DNA from: Grimontia sedimenti
GTDB lineage: Bacteria > Pseudomonadota > Gammaproteobacteria > Enterobacterales > Vibrionaceae
Direction: 5' to 3'
DNA length: 64,000 nucleotides
Assembly: GCF_011045095.1 (NCBI RefSeq)
Contig: NZ_JAALDL010000003.1
Span: 248,001 to 312,000 of the forward strand
A program made the translations under genes and the position numbers. Below the pieces are notes generated by a model. The model ran no database searches and was not told the DNA's origin. It saw nothing but the letters and a program-made list of their open reading frames with translations. Positions 37,075-45,831 of the stretch are shown here, in pieces. Within the stretch, counting starts at the first letter, position 1; each line of letters opens with the position of its first letter.

Positions 37075-38091
37075 ATGACATTATTAAAACTAGACAACGT
37101 CTGTCAGCGCTATCCCATTGGCAAGAAAGGCTGGCTTGGGAAACCTGCGCAAGAATTGCGAGCGGTAAACAAAATTTCACTTTCCCTGAATAAAGGGGAG
37201 ACGCTCGCCATTGTAGGGGAATCAGGGTGCGGCAAATCAACACTCGGCAGAATGGTCGCTCTGCTGGAATCACCGGTTGAAGGTGGCGTTGAAATTGATG
37301 GCATCCAAACAGCCGGATTAAAAGGGCAAGCGCTAAAAGACCTTCGCAGAAAACTGGGACTGGTTTTCCAGGACCCGTATTCCGCGCTTAACCCAAGATT
37401 GCCTATCTCTGAGCTGGTAGGCGAACCACTCGAAGTCTACAACGTGGGCGACAAAGCGTCGCGCAAAGCCAAAGTGATTGAGGCTTTGAAAGCCGTAGGT
37501 CTGAGCGAAGACGCGCTTGACCGTTACCCTCATGAATTTTCAGGAGGTCAGCGTCAACGTATCTGTATCGCTCGTGCTTTGGTGCTCGATCCAAAACTGA
37601 TCATTGCCGATGAACCTCTGTCTGCGCTTGATGTATCGGTACAAAGCCAGGTATTGAACCTGTTTGCCGAACTTCAGCGCGAACGTAACCTTTCTTTCTT
37701 CTTCATCAGCCATGACATGGCGGTGGTTGATTATTTGGCCGACACCATCGTGGTGATGTATCTCGGTCAGGTGGTTGAACAAGCGCCGCGTGAAGCATTC
37801 TTCTCAAAACCGGCTCATCCATACAGCCAGGCTCTGCTTGCAGCAGTTCCTGAGGTAGGGAAGGGCAAACGTAAACGTGGTCTGGCGCTTCAAGGTGACG
37901 TGCCGAGTCCTATCGATCCTCCAAGTGGTTGTACTTTCCATCCCCGTTGCGCAAAAGCAACAGAGAAGTGTAAGACGGAAATTCCGGTTGCTTCAGTCTA
38001 TGAAGACGACAGCAAACACATTGTTGCCTGTCACTATCCGGGAGAAGTGATCGACGTAAAAAAGATGGAATCTGAGGAGGCCACGGTATGA
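37075..38091 (+). CDS. Peptide ABC transporter ATP-binding protein (DppF/OppF type)
   Basis: 338 aa. Walker [14 protein letters not shown], signature FSGGQRQRI, Walker B LIIADEPLSALD and switch FISHDMAVV are present, with the C-terminal GCTFHPRCAKATEKC motif. It is the second ATPase of the heterodimer. Its stop overlaps the permease start in ATGA. Confidence 0.95.
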   Translation: MTLLKLDNVCQRYPIGKKGWLGKPAQELRAVNKISLSLNKGETLAIVGESGCGKSTLGRMVALLESPVEGGVEIDGIQTAGLKGQALKDLRRKLGLVFQDPYSALNPRLPISELVGEPLEVYNVGDKASRKAKVIEALKAVGLSEDALDRYPHEFSGGQRQRICIARALVLDPKLIIADEPLSALDVSVQSQVLNLFAELQRERNLSFFFISHDMAVVDYLADTIVVMYLGQVVEQAPREAFFSKPAHPYSQALLAAVPEVGKGKRKRGLALQGDVPSPIDPPSGCTFHPRCAKATEKCKTEIPVASVYEDDSKHIVACHYPGEVIDVKKMESEEATV

Positions 38092-39050
38092 CGCAATTTT
38101 TGATAAGCCGGGTGCTGCAGAGTCTGTTTGTTCTGCTCCTCGTTTCGTTCGTTTCTTATGCCTTGATTGGCCTGATGCCCGGTGACCCGATCGATTTGAT
38201 GGCGACATCCGATCCAAACATGACCGCAGAAGACGTGGCTCGCCTTAAAGCGCTACAAGGTTTGGATAAACCGCTGTTAGAGCGTTACGGAAACTGGTTG
38301 ATTGCAGCGTTACAGGGTGACTTTGGTTACTCGCGCCTTTACTACAAACCAGCGGAAGATGTGTTGATTCCGGCAGTTTGGAACACTGTTAAGCTGGTAG
38401 GTATCGCGACTCTGCTGTCATTGCTGATTGCAATTCCAGTTGGTGTGATTGCCGCGCTGAAACACCGTTCTTGGGCTGACTATGTGATTAGCTTTGGTGC
38501 TTTCGTCGGTTTCTCTACGCCAGCGTTCTGGTTGGCACTGATGCTGATTCTGGTGTTCTCTGTAACATTGGGCTGGTTACCAGCTGGTGGTACGGGTGAA
38601 GCGGAAGGTGGTGGTTTTTGGATTCAAGCCAAACACCTGATTCTGCCAGTGATTTCGCTGACGGTACTGAATGTCGCGAGCCATTCCCGTTATGTGCGAG
38701 GCACCATGCTGGAAGTGATGCGTCAGGACTATATCCGTACAGCGATTGCCAAAGGCGCATCGAAAACCCGCGTTATCTGGAAGCACGCTTTGCGTAACGC
38801 GATGATCCCTTTGGTCACCATCATTGCTTTGGATATCGGCTTCCTGCTTTCAGGTGCACTGATCACGGAAACCGTGTTTGCATGGCCAGGCATGGGTAAA
38901 TTGATTTTTGACGCCATCATGGGTAACGACTACAACCTAGCATTGCTCGGTTTGATGGTGATTACCTTCACAGCATTGCTTGGCAACCTGTTGGCAGATA
39001 TTGCCTATGCCAAGCTTGACCCACGTATCAGTCTGACCAAAGGAGCATAA
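38088..39050 (+). CDS. Peptide ABC transporter permease (DppB/OppB type)
   Basis: 320 aa, six membrane helices. The N-terminal FLISRVLQSLFVLLLVSFVSY and LMPGDPIDLMA are typical, and the cytoplasmic EAA loop is TAIAKGASKTRVIWKHALRN. It starts inside the upstream ATPase stop (ATGA). Together with the next gene it forms the channel in the inner membrane. Confidence 0.95.
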   Translation: MTQFLISRVLQSLFVLLLVSFVSYALIGLMPGDPIDLMATSDPNMTAEDVARLKALQGLDKPLLERYGNWLIAALQGDFGYSRLYYKPAEDVLIPAVWNTVKLVGIATLLSLLIAIPVGVIAALKHRSWADYVISFGAFVGFSTPAFWLALMLILVFSVTLGWLPAGGTGEAEGGGFWIQAKHLILPVISLTVLNVASHSRYVRGTMLEVMRQDYIRTAIAKGASKTRVIWKHALRNAMIPLVTIIALDIGFLLSGALITETVFAWPGMGKLIFDAIMGNDYNLALLGLMVITFTALLGNLLADIAYAKLDPRISLTKGA

Positions 39051-39052
39051 GC

Positions 39053-39994
39053 ATGACACAACAAGTGACTAACGCTGCTCCTGCAGCACCAAAACGTAAG
39101 GCATCTTCACCGTGGGTTCTTGTATGGCAACGATTCTGTCAGCACAAAGCGGGACTGGTGAGTGCGGTATTCATCGTTTTGCTGACTATCTTGTGTTTCA
39201 GTGCGCCATTACTGGCGGCGTGGTTTGGTCATGACCCGTTTGAAGTGGACTTCTTTGCCCGCTTTGAACCGGCGAGCAGCACGCACTGGTTAGGTGCTGA
39301 TGAACTGGGCCGTGACGTATTCCTGCGCTTGCTTTATGGCGGTCAGGTTTCGCTGGCAGTCGGTGCAGTCGCTGCGCTGGCGACGGCGATACTTGGCACC
39401 TTGATTGGGGTATTTGCTGGGTATTTTGGCGGCAAGTTGGACTCAATACTGATGCGTATTGCAGATTTCACTTTGTCACTGCCAACACTGCCACTGATGA
39501 TCGTTTTGGCAGCGGTAGACCTGAGCAAACTGGGACTGCCTGATAGCTGGGCACAAGGCGAGAATGCAAGCTTCATCCGTATCATTGTGATTGTTGCGCT
39601 GTTTGGTTGGCCAACCACTGCACGTCTGGTGCGTTCAGGTACCTTGTCTGTGCGTGAGCGTGACTACGTAAAAGCGGCAATTGGCTATGGCGCTTCACCT
39701 TGGCGCATCATTCGTCGTCACGTACTGCCGAATGTGCTTTCGCCGGTCATCATTGCGACTACCATGGCACTGGGTGGCGTAATCCTGCTTGAAAGTGCGC
39801 TGTCATTCCTTGGCCTGGGTATTCAACCGCCAATGCCATCATGGGGTAACATGCTGCAGAATGCGCAGGAAGTGATTTGGCAGTCGCCTGGTCTGGCTAT
39901 CTATCCGGGGGTTGCCATCTTGATCACCGTTATGGCGTTTAACTTCCTCGGTGATGCACTGCAAGATGCGCTGGATCCGAAATCGGGAAGCTGA
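39053..39994 (+). CDS. Peptide ABC transporter permease (DppC/OppC type)
   Basis: 313 aa, with the DppC-type N-terminal RKASSPWVLVWQRFCQHKAG and HWLGADELGRDVFLRLLYG blocks and an EAA loop KAAIGYGASPWRIIRRHVLPN. The gap to the previous gene is 2 nt. A strong terminator follows, closing the operon. Confidence 0.95.
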   Translation: MTQQVTNAAPAAPKRKASSPWVLVWQRFCQHKAGLVSAVFIVLLTILCFSAPLLAAWFGHDPFEVDFFARFEPASSTHWLGADELGRDVFLRLLYGGQVSLAVGAVAALATAILGTLIGVFAGYFGGKLDSILMRIADFTLSLPTLPLMIVLAAVDLSKLGLPDSWAQGENASFIRIIVIVALFGWPTTARLVRSGTLSVRERDYVKAAIGYGASPWRIIRRHVLPNVLSPVIIATTMALGGVILLESALSFLGLGIQPPMPSWGNMLQNAQEVIWQSPGLAIYPGVAILITVMAFNFLGDALQDALDPKSGS

Positions 39995-40014
39995 TTTAAC
40001 CTAGAAACCTTCTC

Positions 40015-40040
40015 AAAGCCGGCAATCGCCGGCTTTTTCT
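40015..40040 (+). terminator. Terminator of the ABC importer operon
   Basis: AAAGCCGGC, loop AATC, GCCGGCTTT then TTCTTTT. Confidence 0.92.
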
Positions 40041-40097
40041 TTTCCTCAAGATACTGATTTGTTGATACAAAATTTTCTGACTTTCTTATGAGTACTT

Positions 40098-40120
40098 AAG
40101 GTGTATAATAAATGCATCTT
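40098..40120 (+). promoter_or_regulatory. NsrR-like operator upstream of nnrS
   Basis: A 23-bp inverted repeat with half-sites AAGGTGTAT and ATGCATCTT; the consensus of the nitric-oxide repressor NsrR is AAGATGCATTT-type. It is centred about 34 nt before the nnrS start, where a repressor site would be expected. Confidence 0.85.
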
Positions 40121-40142
40121 TAGTTTTTGAAGAGACGTTTCC

Positions 40143-41333
40143 ATGATGATCAACATTGTCGATAAGGCAAAGGAAGAACGTATTCCACCGGTTCTACGAT
40201 TAGGCTTTAGGCCATTTTTCCTGCTGGCCTCTGTCTATGCTGTGTTTACTGTGACCGTCTGGAGCTGGATTTTCTCCACTGGCGCATCTACGTCACTCAG
40301 TGTCCCACCACTCTGGTGGCATGCTCACGAAATGTTGTTTGGATTTGCTATAGCGGTGGTGACAGGTTTCCTTTTGACTGCTGTTCAGACATGGACAGGC
40401 GTGAAGGGAACATCCGGTTGGAAACTTGCAATCATTGTGATGCTTTGGTTGTTACCGCGGGTTCTGTTTTGGACCGACACACCACTGGCGGTGATTGCTC
40501 TGATTGATGGTGCATTTTTGCTCGCCGTTGGCTGCGAAGTGGGAATGCGGGTGGTGAAAACGAAACGTTGGCGGAATTTGTTTTTCATTCCAATGCTCAC
40601 CGTTGCACTTATTGCTAATTTCGCCAGCTATGCCACGGTGAAGGGAATGCCGCCATTTTCCTCTAATGTACTTTGGCAGGCGATGATTTGGTGGTTCATG
40701 CTGCTTATATCTATCATGGGCGGCAGGGTGATCCCATTCTTCACCGCAAAACGTTTTCAGTTTGAAGCACCAAAAGCCCTACTGTGGCTTGATGTCGCTG
40801 CTAATCTCCCGCTCATCTTACTGGCGATTCTGAGTTTCTTTCCTTTGGTGGACTCGACAGTTACTCTGACTTTGCTGCTGGTGGCGGGCAGTGCGCAACT
40901 GATTCGTCTATACCGCTGGGGTGGTGTTAAGTCAAAGAGTGAGCCTCTGGTTTGGTCATTGCACCTGTTTTATCTTGCTTTGCCGTTGGGAATCTTTGCC
41001 AAAGCAATGGCAATTAGCAGCCCTTGGGTATCTCATACTTTGATCCACCTACTGGCTATGGGTACCTTAGCAGGCGTTATTCTCGCGATGATTGCCAGAG
41101 TGACGATGGGGCATACTGGGCGTGCAATATATCAAGGTCCGCCGTTTGCTTTTGCCTTTCTTTCCCTCGTATCCGCTACCCTTGTCCGCGTGGTTGGGCC
41201 TTCGATCTGGCCTGAGTATTTGAGTACATGGATAGTGATTGCAGCGGTGGGATGGTCGCTATCTTTTGTCTCGTTTGCTGCTATTTTCGGCCCAATGCTG
41301 ATAAAAGCAAGAACGGACGGCCACCCCGGTTGA
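40143..41333 (+). CDS. nnrS: NnrS family haem-copper membrane protein, nitric oxide stress
   Basis: 396 aa with about 12 membrane helices. The family signatures LRLGFRPFFLLASVYA, WWHAHEMLFGFAIAVVTGFLLTAVQTWTG and LHLLAMGTLAGVILAMIARVTMGHTGR are recognisable; His residues in HAHEM and in the HLLAMG/GHTGR helices are likely haem or metal ligands. NnrS protects against NO and dinitrosyl iron complexes. The NsrR-like site fits NO-responsive control. Confidence 0.95.
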   Translation: MMINIVDKAKEERIPPVLRLGFRPFFLLASVYAVFTVTVWSWIFSTGASTSLSVPPLWWHAHEMLFGFAIAVVTGFLLTAVQTWTGVKGTSGWKLAIIVMLWLLPRVLFWTDTPLAVIALIDGAFLLAVGCEVGMRVVKTKRWRNLFFIPMLTVALIANFASYATVKGMPPFSSNVLWQAMIWWFMLLISIMGGRVIPFFTAKRFQFEAPKALLWLDVAANLPLILLAILSFFPLVDSTVTLTLLLVAGSAQLIRLYRWGGVKSKSEPLVWSLHLFYLALPLGIFAKAMAISSPWVSHTLIHLLAMGTLAGVILAMIARVTMGHTGRAIYQGPPFAFAFLSLVSATLVRVVGPSIWPEYLSTWIVIAAVGWSLSFVSFAAIFGPMLIKARTDGHPG

Positions 41334-41425
41334 TTTAACTGCCCAACATAAAAATGCGCTGTCTGGCACGGCAATTTCCCATAACTCACGCATACTTAAA
41401 ATGTCTGAAGTCATAGGAGGTTGCT

Positions 41426-42196
41426 GTGTGTAGGTGGTTAGCGTATCAAGGAAAGCCGTGTTTTTTGGATGAAATGCTTCATCAGCCAAATCATTCGCTG
41501 GTGTCGCAAAGTATGGATGCCAACAAGGCCGTAACGGCGGTCAATGCTGACGGCTTTGGTATCGCGTGGTATGGCGAAAAACCAACGCCAGCGCTTTATC
41601 GTGAAGTCTTGCCCGCTTGGTCTGATGCCAACCTAAAATCACTTGCTGAACACACACGATCTCACCGTTTTATGGCGCATGTCCGTGCGTCGACCGGTAC
41701 GAATACCTCCCGAGAAAACTGTCATCCATTCAATGTCGATAATTGGCTGTTCATGCATAACGGGCAAATCCCTGAATTTGAACAGACACGTTACAGCCTT
41801 GAGCGGCATCTGGAAGAGTCATACTATCTGAAGCGAAAAGGCTCCACAGACAGTGAGCTTATCTTCCTTCTTCTGTTGCAGTACAACATGGAGTTGTCAC
41901 CTAAAGAAGCGCTTAAAAAAGTCATCGCTAGGGTGGAAGCTGAAATGCGAGCAAAAGAGGTAGAAGATCCGTTTAAAGCATCGATTTGCGTCAGTAACGG
42001 TAAACAATTTTGGGGATTAAGGTATGCCACTCATGGTGTACCTCCGACGTTGTTCTACAAGCATCTAGACAGTGGCGTGGTACTGGCGTCAGAGCCATAT
42101 GACACAGATAGAGAAGGTTGGAAGAGTGTGCCTGCACAGAGCTTCATTGCGCTTGAAGGCGAGCAGGTAGAGATTACGCAATTCGAGATGAGATAG
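41426..42196 (+). CDS. yafJ: Class II glutamine amidotransferase, YafJ type
   Basis: 256 aa. The start is GTG at 41426 with a perfect AGGAGG just upstream; it makes residue 2 the catalytic N-terminal cysteine (MCRWLAYQG) after Met removal. Other conserved blocks are NADGFGIAWYG, FMAHVRASTGTNTSRENCHPF and WLFMHNGQI. The family includes YafJ and the EgtC-like amidotransferases; substrate is unknown. It lies 92 nt after nnrS and may be in the same transcript. Confidence 0.93.
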   Translation: MCRWLAYQGKPCFLDEMLHQPNHSLVSQSMDANKAVTAVNADGFGIAWYGEKPTPALYREVLPAWSDANLKSLAEHTRSHRFMAHVRASTGTNTSRENCHPFNVDNWLFMHNGQIPEFEQTRYSLERHLEESYYLKRKGSTDSELIFLLLLQYNMELSPKEALKKVIARVEAEMRAKEVEDPFKASICVSNGKQFWGLRYATHGVPPTLFYKHLDSGVVLASEPYDTDREGWKSVPAQSFIALEGEQVEITQFEMR

Positions 42197-42220
42197 GGCG
42201 GGGAACCGCCCTATGGTTTT
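42193..42220 (+). terminator. Terminator of yafJ
   Basis: ATAGGGCGG, loop GGAA, CCGCCCTAT then GGTTTTT; it begins in the yafJ stop codon. Confidence 0.85.
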
Positions 42221-42226
42221 TCCAGG

Positions 42227-42985
42227 TTATACCGCCATGCTGTATGGCTGATATTGCGCCCAGGCCATTTGGTACATCTTTCGGGATTGTTGGCGAAGCT
42301 GAGCGATCTTGGTGACTTCAAACTCCGTCATTTCGCGATGTGCTGCATCCCGCTCAATGCGCTGAATTTGCTCGTAGATACCATGTTCAGGGCCATTTTT
42401 GATTTTAGAGATGGCATTAAGGTGCAGTTGTACTTCTGCCACCAGTTGGCTTTCTGGCAGTGTCACCAGCACTTTCAAATCACGATAGCCTGAAGGGCGA
42501 GGAGCCTGAAAGCGGTTAATCACTTCAAGTGTCTGGGTTTGGGCCGCGAGCTTTTCGTAGGCCTGATTCAGAGAATTAATCGAGTCAGATTCAATGGTGA
42601 TTCGCACGATATCAGTGAGCTTAGTCACATCACCATTCAGTTCTTTATCCACTTTTACAGCAGCGCGATCCTGCCCTTTAATGCCAGCACTCAGCACTTT
42701 TGCGTTTACAGAATCGGCAATGCCTGTTGCCAGTGTTTCCAACTCTTGTTGTGCGTCAGGGGCGAGCTTATAGAGAGTATCCAAGTCGCTAACGGGTTGA
42801 TTGACCTGTTGAGCTCTGAACGAAGGAATAGCGAGTAAATCAGACAATGCTTGTTGAGGTTCAATTTGCTCATAAGCAGGGCTAGGGTGTTCAGGGAGGG
42901 ACTTTATGTCTGGTTGATTGGCATAAGCTGGAACACGAATTACCAGAATCGGTACGATAATCAGCGCCTTAATCATTCTTCCCAT
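42227..42985 (-). CDS. relV: RelV-type small alarmone (p)ppGpp synthetase
   Basis: 252 aa; ATG at 42985 follows AGAGG. It has a RelA/SpoT synthetase fold: TDIVRITIE, then NRFQAPRPSGYRDLKVLV and VAEVQLHL. Critical residues that I recall for V. cholerae RelV (Lys107, Asp129, Arg132, Leu150, Glu188) line up here with a constant offset of four (Lys103, Asp125, Arg128, Leu146, Glu184). RelV makes (p)ppGpp independently of ribosome stalling and lacks hydrolase, ACT and TGS domains. The first 22 residues are hydrophobic and signal-like (MIKALIIVPILVIRVPAYA), odd for a cytosolic enzyme. A MITE ends 19 nt upstream of the start. Confidence 0.87.
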   Translation of the reverse strand: MGRMIKALIIVPILVIRVPAYANQPDIKSLPEHPSPAYEQIEPQQALSDLLAIPSFRAQQVNQPVSDLDTLYKLAPDAQQELETLATGIADSVNAKVLSAGIKGQDRAAVKVDKELNGDVTKLTDIVRITIESDSINSLNQAYEKLAAQTQTLEVINRFQAPRPSGYRDLKVLVTLPESQLVAEVQLHLNAISKIKNGPEHGIYEQIQRIERDAAHREMTEFEVTKIAQLRQQSRKMYQMAWAQYQPYSMAV

Positions 42986-43004
42986 TTACTTACCTCTTGG
43001 TTCC

Positions 43005-43272
43005 TAGGGTCTGTTGACCTTTGGTGATGATTTTTGCAGCAGTTTGTGGGGGCTTTATACAAGGCAGAGGCTTCGATGTGTAGCTGGCCTAGATGAGAAG
43101 CCGATAACGCAGAAGAAAGTTCCCACAAACGCTGCCCGAAGGGTTCAGCCCTAAGCGTTTTATGCTTTGTTGAGGTGTACTTGCTTAGAATGACTAGGCG
43201 GCACACACCTCGCCGCGCCTAAAACGCTTAGGGCTAGAACAAAATTTAACCACCAAAGGTCAACAGACCCTA
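43005..43272. mobile_element. MITE-like element with 22-nt terminal inverted repeats
   Basis: The 268-bp segment begins with TAGGGTCTGTTGACCTTTGG (plus TG) and ends with its exact reverse complement, 22 of 22 matching, with TA at both outer ends as a likely TA target duplication. It encodes no transposase or convincing protein. It sits between the relV start (19 nt away) and the 2OG dioxygenase gene. Miniature inverted-repeat elements move with a transposase supplied elsewhere. Confidence 0.88.
43147..43235. repeat. Nested internal inverted repeat inside the MITE
   Basis: AGCCCTAAGCGTTTTA (43147-43162) and its perfect complement TAAAACGCTTAGGGCT (43220-43235), 16 of 16 nt, enclose a 57-nt loop that contains GAGGTGT/ACACCTC arms. 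The element can form a second hairpin inside the terminal one. Confidence 0.9.
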
Positions 43273-43572
43273 CTGCTTCCACATTGATATCTTATCTGTG
43301 GAACATGAATGTTAGCTGAATGGAAGATTCAGGTTCGCGCTCGAGTTCTCAAAGTGTGTTTGACCAATTTGGTACAGATCAAATAATGCAAAATAAAATC
43401 CTTTAAATTTTAATTTATTCCAATTATATGAGCGTATTTGGTATTTAAGGTGATTTTATAATCTATAAAAGATTGTCAAAAATGATGCGGTGTCGTTAAC
43501 TTTATGTGATAACTGTGGTCGGTGAACTCTTATCCAGAGTGCCCGATTGAGGAACAATATGGAGGACGTAAC

Positions 43573-44208
43573 ATGTACCATCCAGATTACCTTATGCAGC
43601 TTTGTCATATCAGCGACCAGGCTGTGAAAGAACTTGTACCCATGTTTGATGATCTGCCAACTACCCCATATGCAGACGGTCAATATCGGTTAAGACGCTA
43701 TTCGATTGTGCATTGTCATGACGGTGCGCTTCGACAAATGGAACATCACACTTTTGTGCAGTCGCAGGCTATCAACCAGCACCAAGGCGGTGTTGTCCGT
43801 GACTTTGAAGAACTGACGCCAGCGGTACTTCACTCTGAAGGATTGTTTGAACTCTGCCGCTTGTTTAAAGACAACAACGAGCTTGAAGACGAACAGGACA
43901 TCGAAATCCACCAGATGCGCGTTGTTACACTGAACGACATCACTCCCGTCTCCCCGGAAGGGATTCACCAAGATGGCTTTGACCATATCGCGATTGCTGC
44001 AATAGACAGACAGAACGTACAAGGTGGTGAAATTCTGGTTTACAAAGACAGAAGTGAACAGCCGTTCTTCTCGCTGGCAATGAACAATGGTGATGTTGCT
44101 CTACTCGATGATCATGCGGTTTGGCATAATGCCAATCCCATCAGACCGCTCAATCCATCAGAGCATGGTCATCTGGATCTCTTTGTTTTGACAGCAAGAG
44201 AGCATTAA
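43573..44208 (+). CDS. 2OG-Fe dioxygenase family protein (PF10014/BsmA-like)
   Basis: 211 aa from ATG at 43573, with GGAGG 7 nt upstream; earlier in-frame starts have no such site. Fe(II) ligands look to be His132 and Asp134 in EGIHQDGFDHI and a distal His in DDHAVWHNANPIRP (His185), with Arg191 binding 2-oxoglutarate. The N-terminal half is poorly characterised. BsmA-type proteins are tied to biofilm in enterics, while other relatives hydroxylate free amino acids. Divergent from relV across the MITE; a terminator follows. Confidence 0.83.
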   Translation: MYHPDYLMQLCHISDQAVKELVPMFDDLPTTPYADGQYRLRRYSIVHCHDGALRQMEHHTFVQSQAINQHQGGVVRDFEELTPAVLHSEGLFELCRLFKDNNELEDEQDIEIHQMRVVTLNDITPVSPEGIHQDGFDHIAIAAIDRQNVQGGEILVYKDRSEQPFFSLAMNNGDVALLDDHAVWHNANPIRPLNPSEHGHLDLFVLTAREH

Positions 44209-44239
44209 CACCAAAAAGCAAAGCGCTAAAACCATAGAC

Positions 44240-44272
44240 ACTGGTGGCCAAATTGGCCGCCAGTCCTTTTTC
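44240..44272 (+). terminator. Terminator after the 2OG dioxygenase gene
   Basis: ACTGGTGGCC, loop AAATT, GGCCGCCAGT (one G:T pair) then CCTTTTTC. Confidence 0.88.
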
Positions 44273-44368
44273 ATACGTTCTTAACTCACTGATTTCATGC
44301 ATTAATCCGAAACGCTTTCCTTTAAATGCGTTACAATTACCTCACTTGGATTAATGCATAGAAGATGA

Positions 44369-45724
44369 ATGAAATATCAGTTTCCCTTAATGCTTGCTGC
44401 AGCGTCCCTTTGTTTTACTGGGGTATCACACGCGAACAGCGAACCCGAATCAGTTGAAAAGTCAGAGACTTTAGAGACACTGCGCTTAAAGCGGAGTGAA
44501 AACTGGGGTTTAGCGGCAACAATTCGCTCTGCGGGTATTCCTTATTCCGACAGCGGTAGTGATATTGTCTCCAGCTTTGTACCGATGATGTTCTATGAAG
44601 ATGAGGCATTCTTTATTGATGGTATTGAAGGTGGCTTGAGGCTATGGGAAGAAGATGAGTGGCGGTTGAATACTATTCTTCGTATGCGTTTTATCGACCT
44701 TCCTACAGCAGTACAAAATGACATTGGTGGTGACACCGGGGATTTTGGTTTCCAGTTGAAACGTCAATTGGGTGATGGTTGGTATGCGGATTTAGACCTA
44801 CTTTCAGATAAAAGCAGCCGTTTTCACGGTATAGCGACCTTGGGTAAAAAACTCGAAGGCGAAAGTTACGATTTGAATGCGACAGTCTCCGCGCGATACA
44901 AAGATGCTGACTTTAACAGCTTCTATTACGGCCTTTCTGAATACAGAAATGACGGAGTGGAACTGGGCGCGGGGATGGACTTTAAAGCGGGCGTAAAAGG
45001 GCGTTACCATGTCTATTCCAATCTTTATCTGGTTGGCGCGGCCTACGCGACCTACTTTGACGAGAATGTGCGCAATGCGCCAACCATCAGCAACGACTGG
45101 CAAGGTGAGGTTTACGCGGGCTTTGGATTCTTTAACGATAATCGCCGCCATGGCGAGCGGGAAATTTCTACCCGCCCTTACTGGCGTTTAGCGCACGGTT
45201 GGGCCACACCTTCCAATATCGGTGATATCCTCGCCGGTGACACTGAAAAAGACCCGTTCAACAACCAACTGACTTCCGTTTTTTATGGTCATCCACTCAG
45301 TGATGAGTTGTTTGGTATTCCGATGGATTTGTACCTGACACCAGGTATTGTTTGGCACTGGAACTCAGACGTTCAGGCTTCTTCAGCCGAAATTGTGATG
45401 GCCATTAAAGCCTATTACACCATCGATTGGCCAGCAAAATGGCGACTTGGTGTGGCAGAAGGCCTTTCTTACGTGAACAACATTACTTACATAGAACAAA
45501 CGGAAATGGATGAGAAAGGCTATGAGCCAAGTAATTTGCTCAACTTCATCGACCTATCTCTTGATGTGAATCTGGGGGATCTGTTTGGTAAGTCAGAATG
45601 GAACCGCGCCTGGTTGGGGTATTCGATTCACCACCGCTCAGCAATCTTTGAAAAAGCGAGTCAGTTTGGCCGTATCAAAGGCGGGAGTAACTACAACACG
45701 ATTTACTTGCAGATCGAGTTCTAG
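44369..45724 (+). CDS. MipA/OmpV-like outer-membrane beta-barrel protein
   Basis: 451 aa with a signal peptide (MKYQFPLMLAAASLCFTGVS, cleavage HA-NS). The mature part alternates short hydrophobic beta strands and acidic turns, and ends in Phe (IYLQIEF), the usual barrel-insertion signal. The ENWGLAATIRSAGIPY, DFGFQLKRQLG and RPYWRLAHGWATPSNIG blocks look like the MipA/OmpV family, but the protein is much longer than ordinary OmpV (about 250-270 aa). A C-terminal segment (SSAEIVMAIKAYYTIDWP, LGVAEGLSYVN) recalls lipid A-deacylase-like barrels. Function is unknown. Confidence 0.72.
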   Translation: MKYQFPLMLAAASLCFTGVSHANSEPESVEKSETLETLRLKRSENWGLAATIRSAGIPYSDSGSDIVSSFVPMMFYEDEAFFIDGIEGGLRLWEEDEWRLNTILRMRFIDLPTAVQNDIGGDTGDFGFQLKRQLGDGWYADLDLLSDKSSRFHGIATLGKKLEGESYDLNATVSARYKDADFNSFYYGLSEYRNDGVELGAGMDFKAGVKGRYHVYSNLYLVGAAYATYFDENVRNAPTISNDWQGEVYAGFGFFNDNRRHGEREISTRPYWRLAHGWATPSNIGDILAGDTEKDPFNNQLTSVFYGHPLSDELFGIPMDLYLTPGIVWHWNSDVQASSAEIVMAIKAYYTIDWPAKWRLGVAEGLSYVNNITYIEQTEMDEKGYEPSNLLNFIDLSLDVNLGDLFGKSEWNRAWLGYSIHHRSAIFEKASQFGRIKGGSNYNTIYLQIEF

Positions 45725-45831
45725 GGCTTTTGGACAGGAAGTTTCTATAGAGAAGATAAGGCGAGCGCCGGGACATTTGGGAGAGAAAGGATATGATGCT
45801 TTCAATTTCCCGACGCTCTAATTCTTAGGTC

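Noticed and set aside
43005-43272. Complete insertion sequence
   Set aside because: Terminal inverted repeats are present but there is no transposase frame in 268 bp, so a MITE is the better call.
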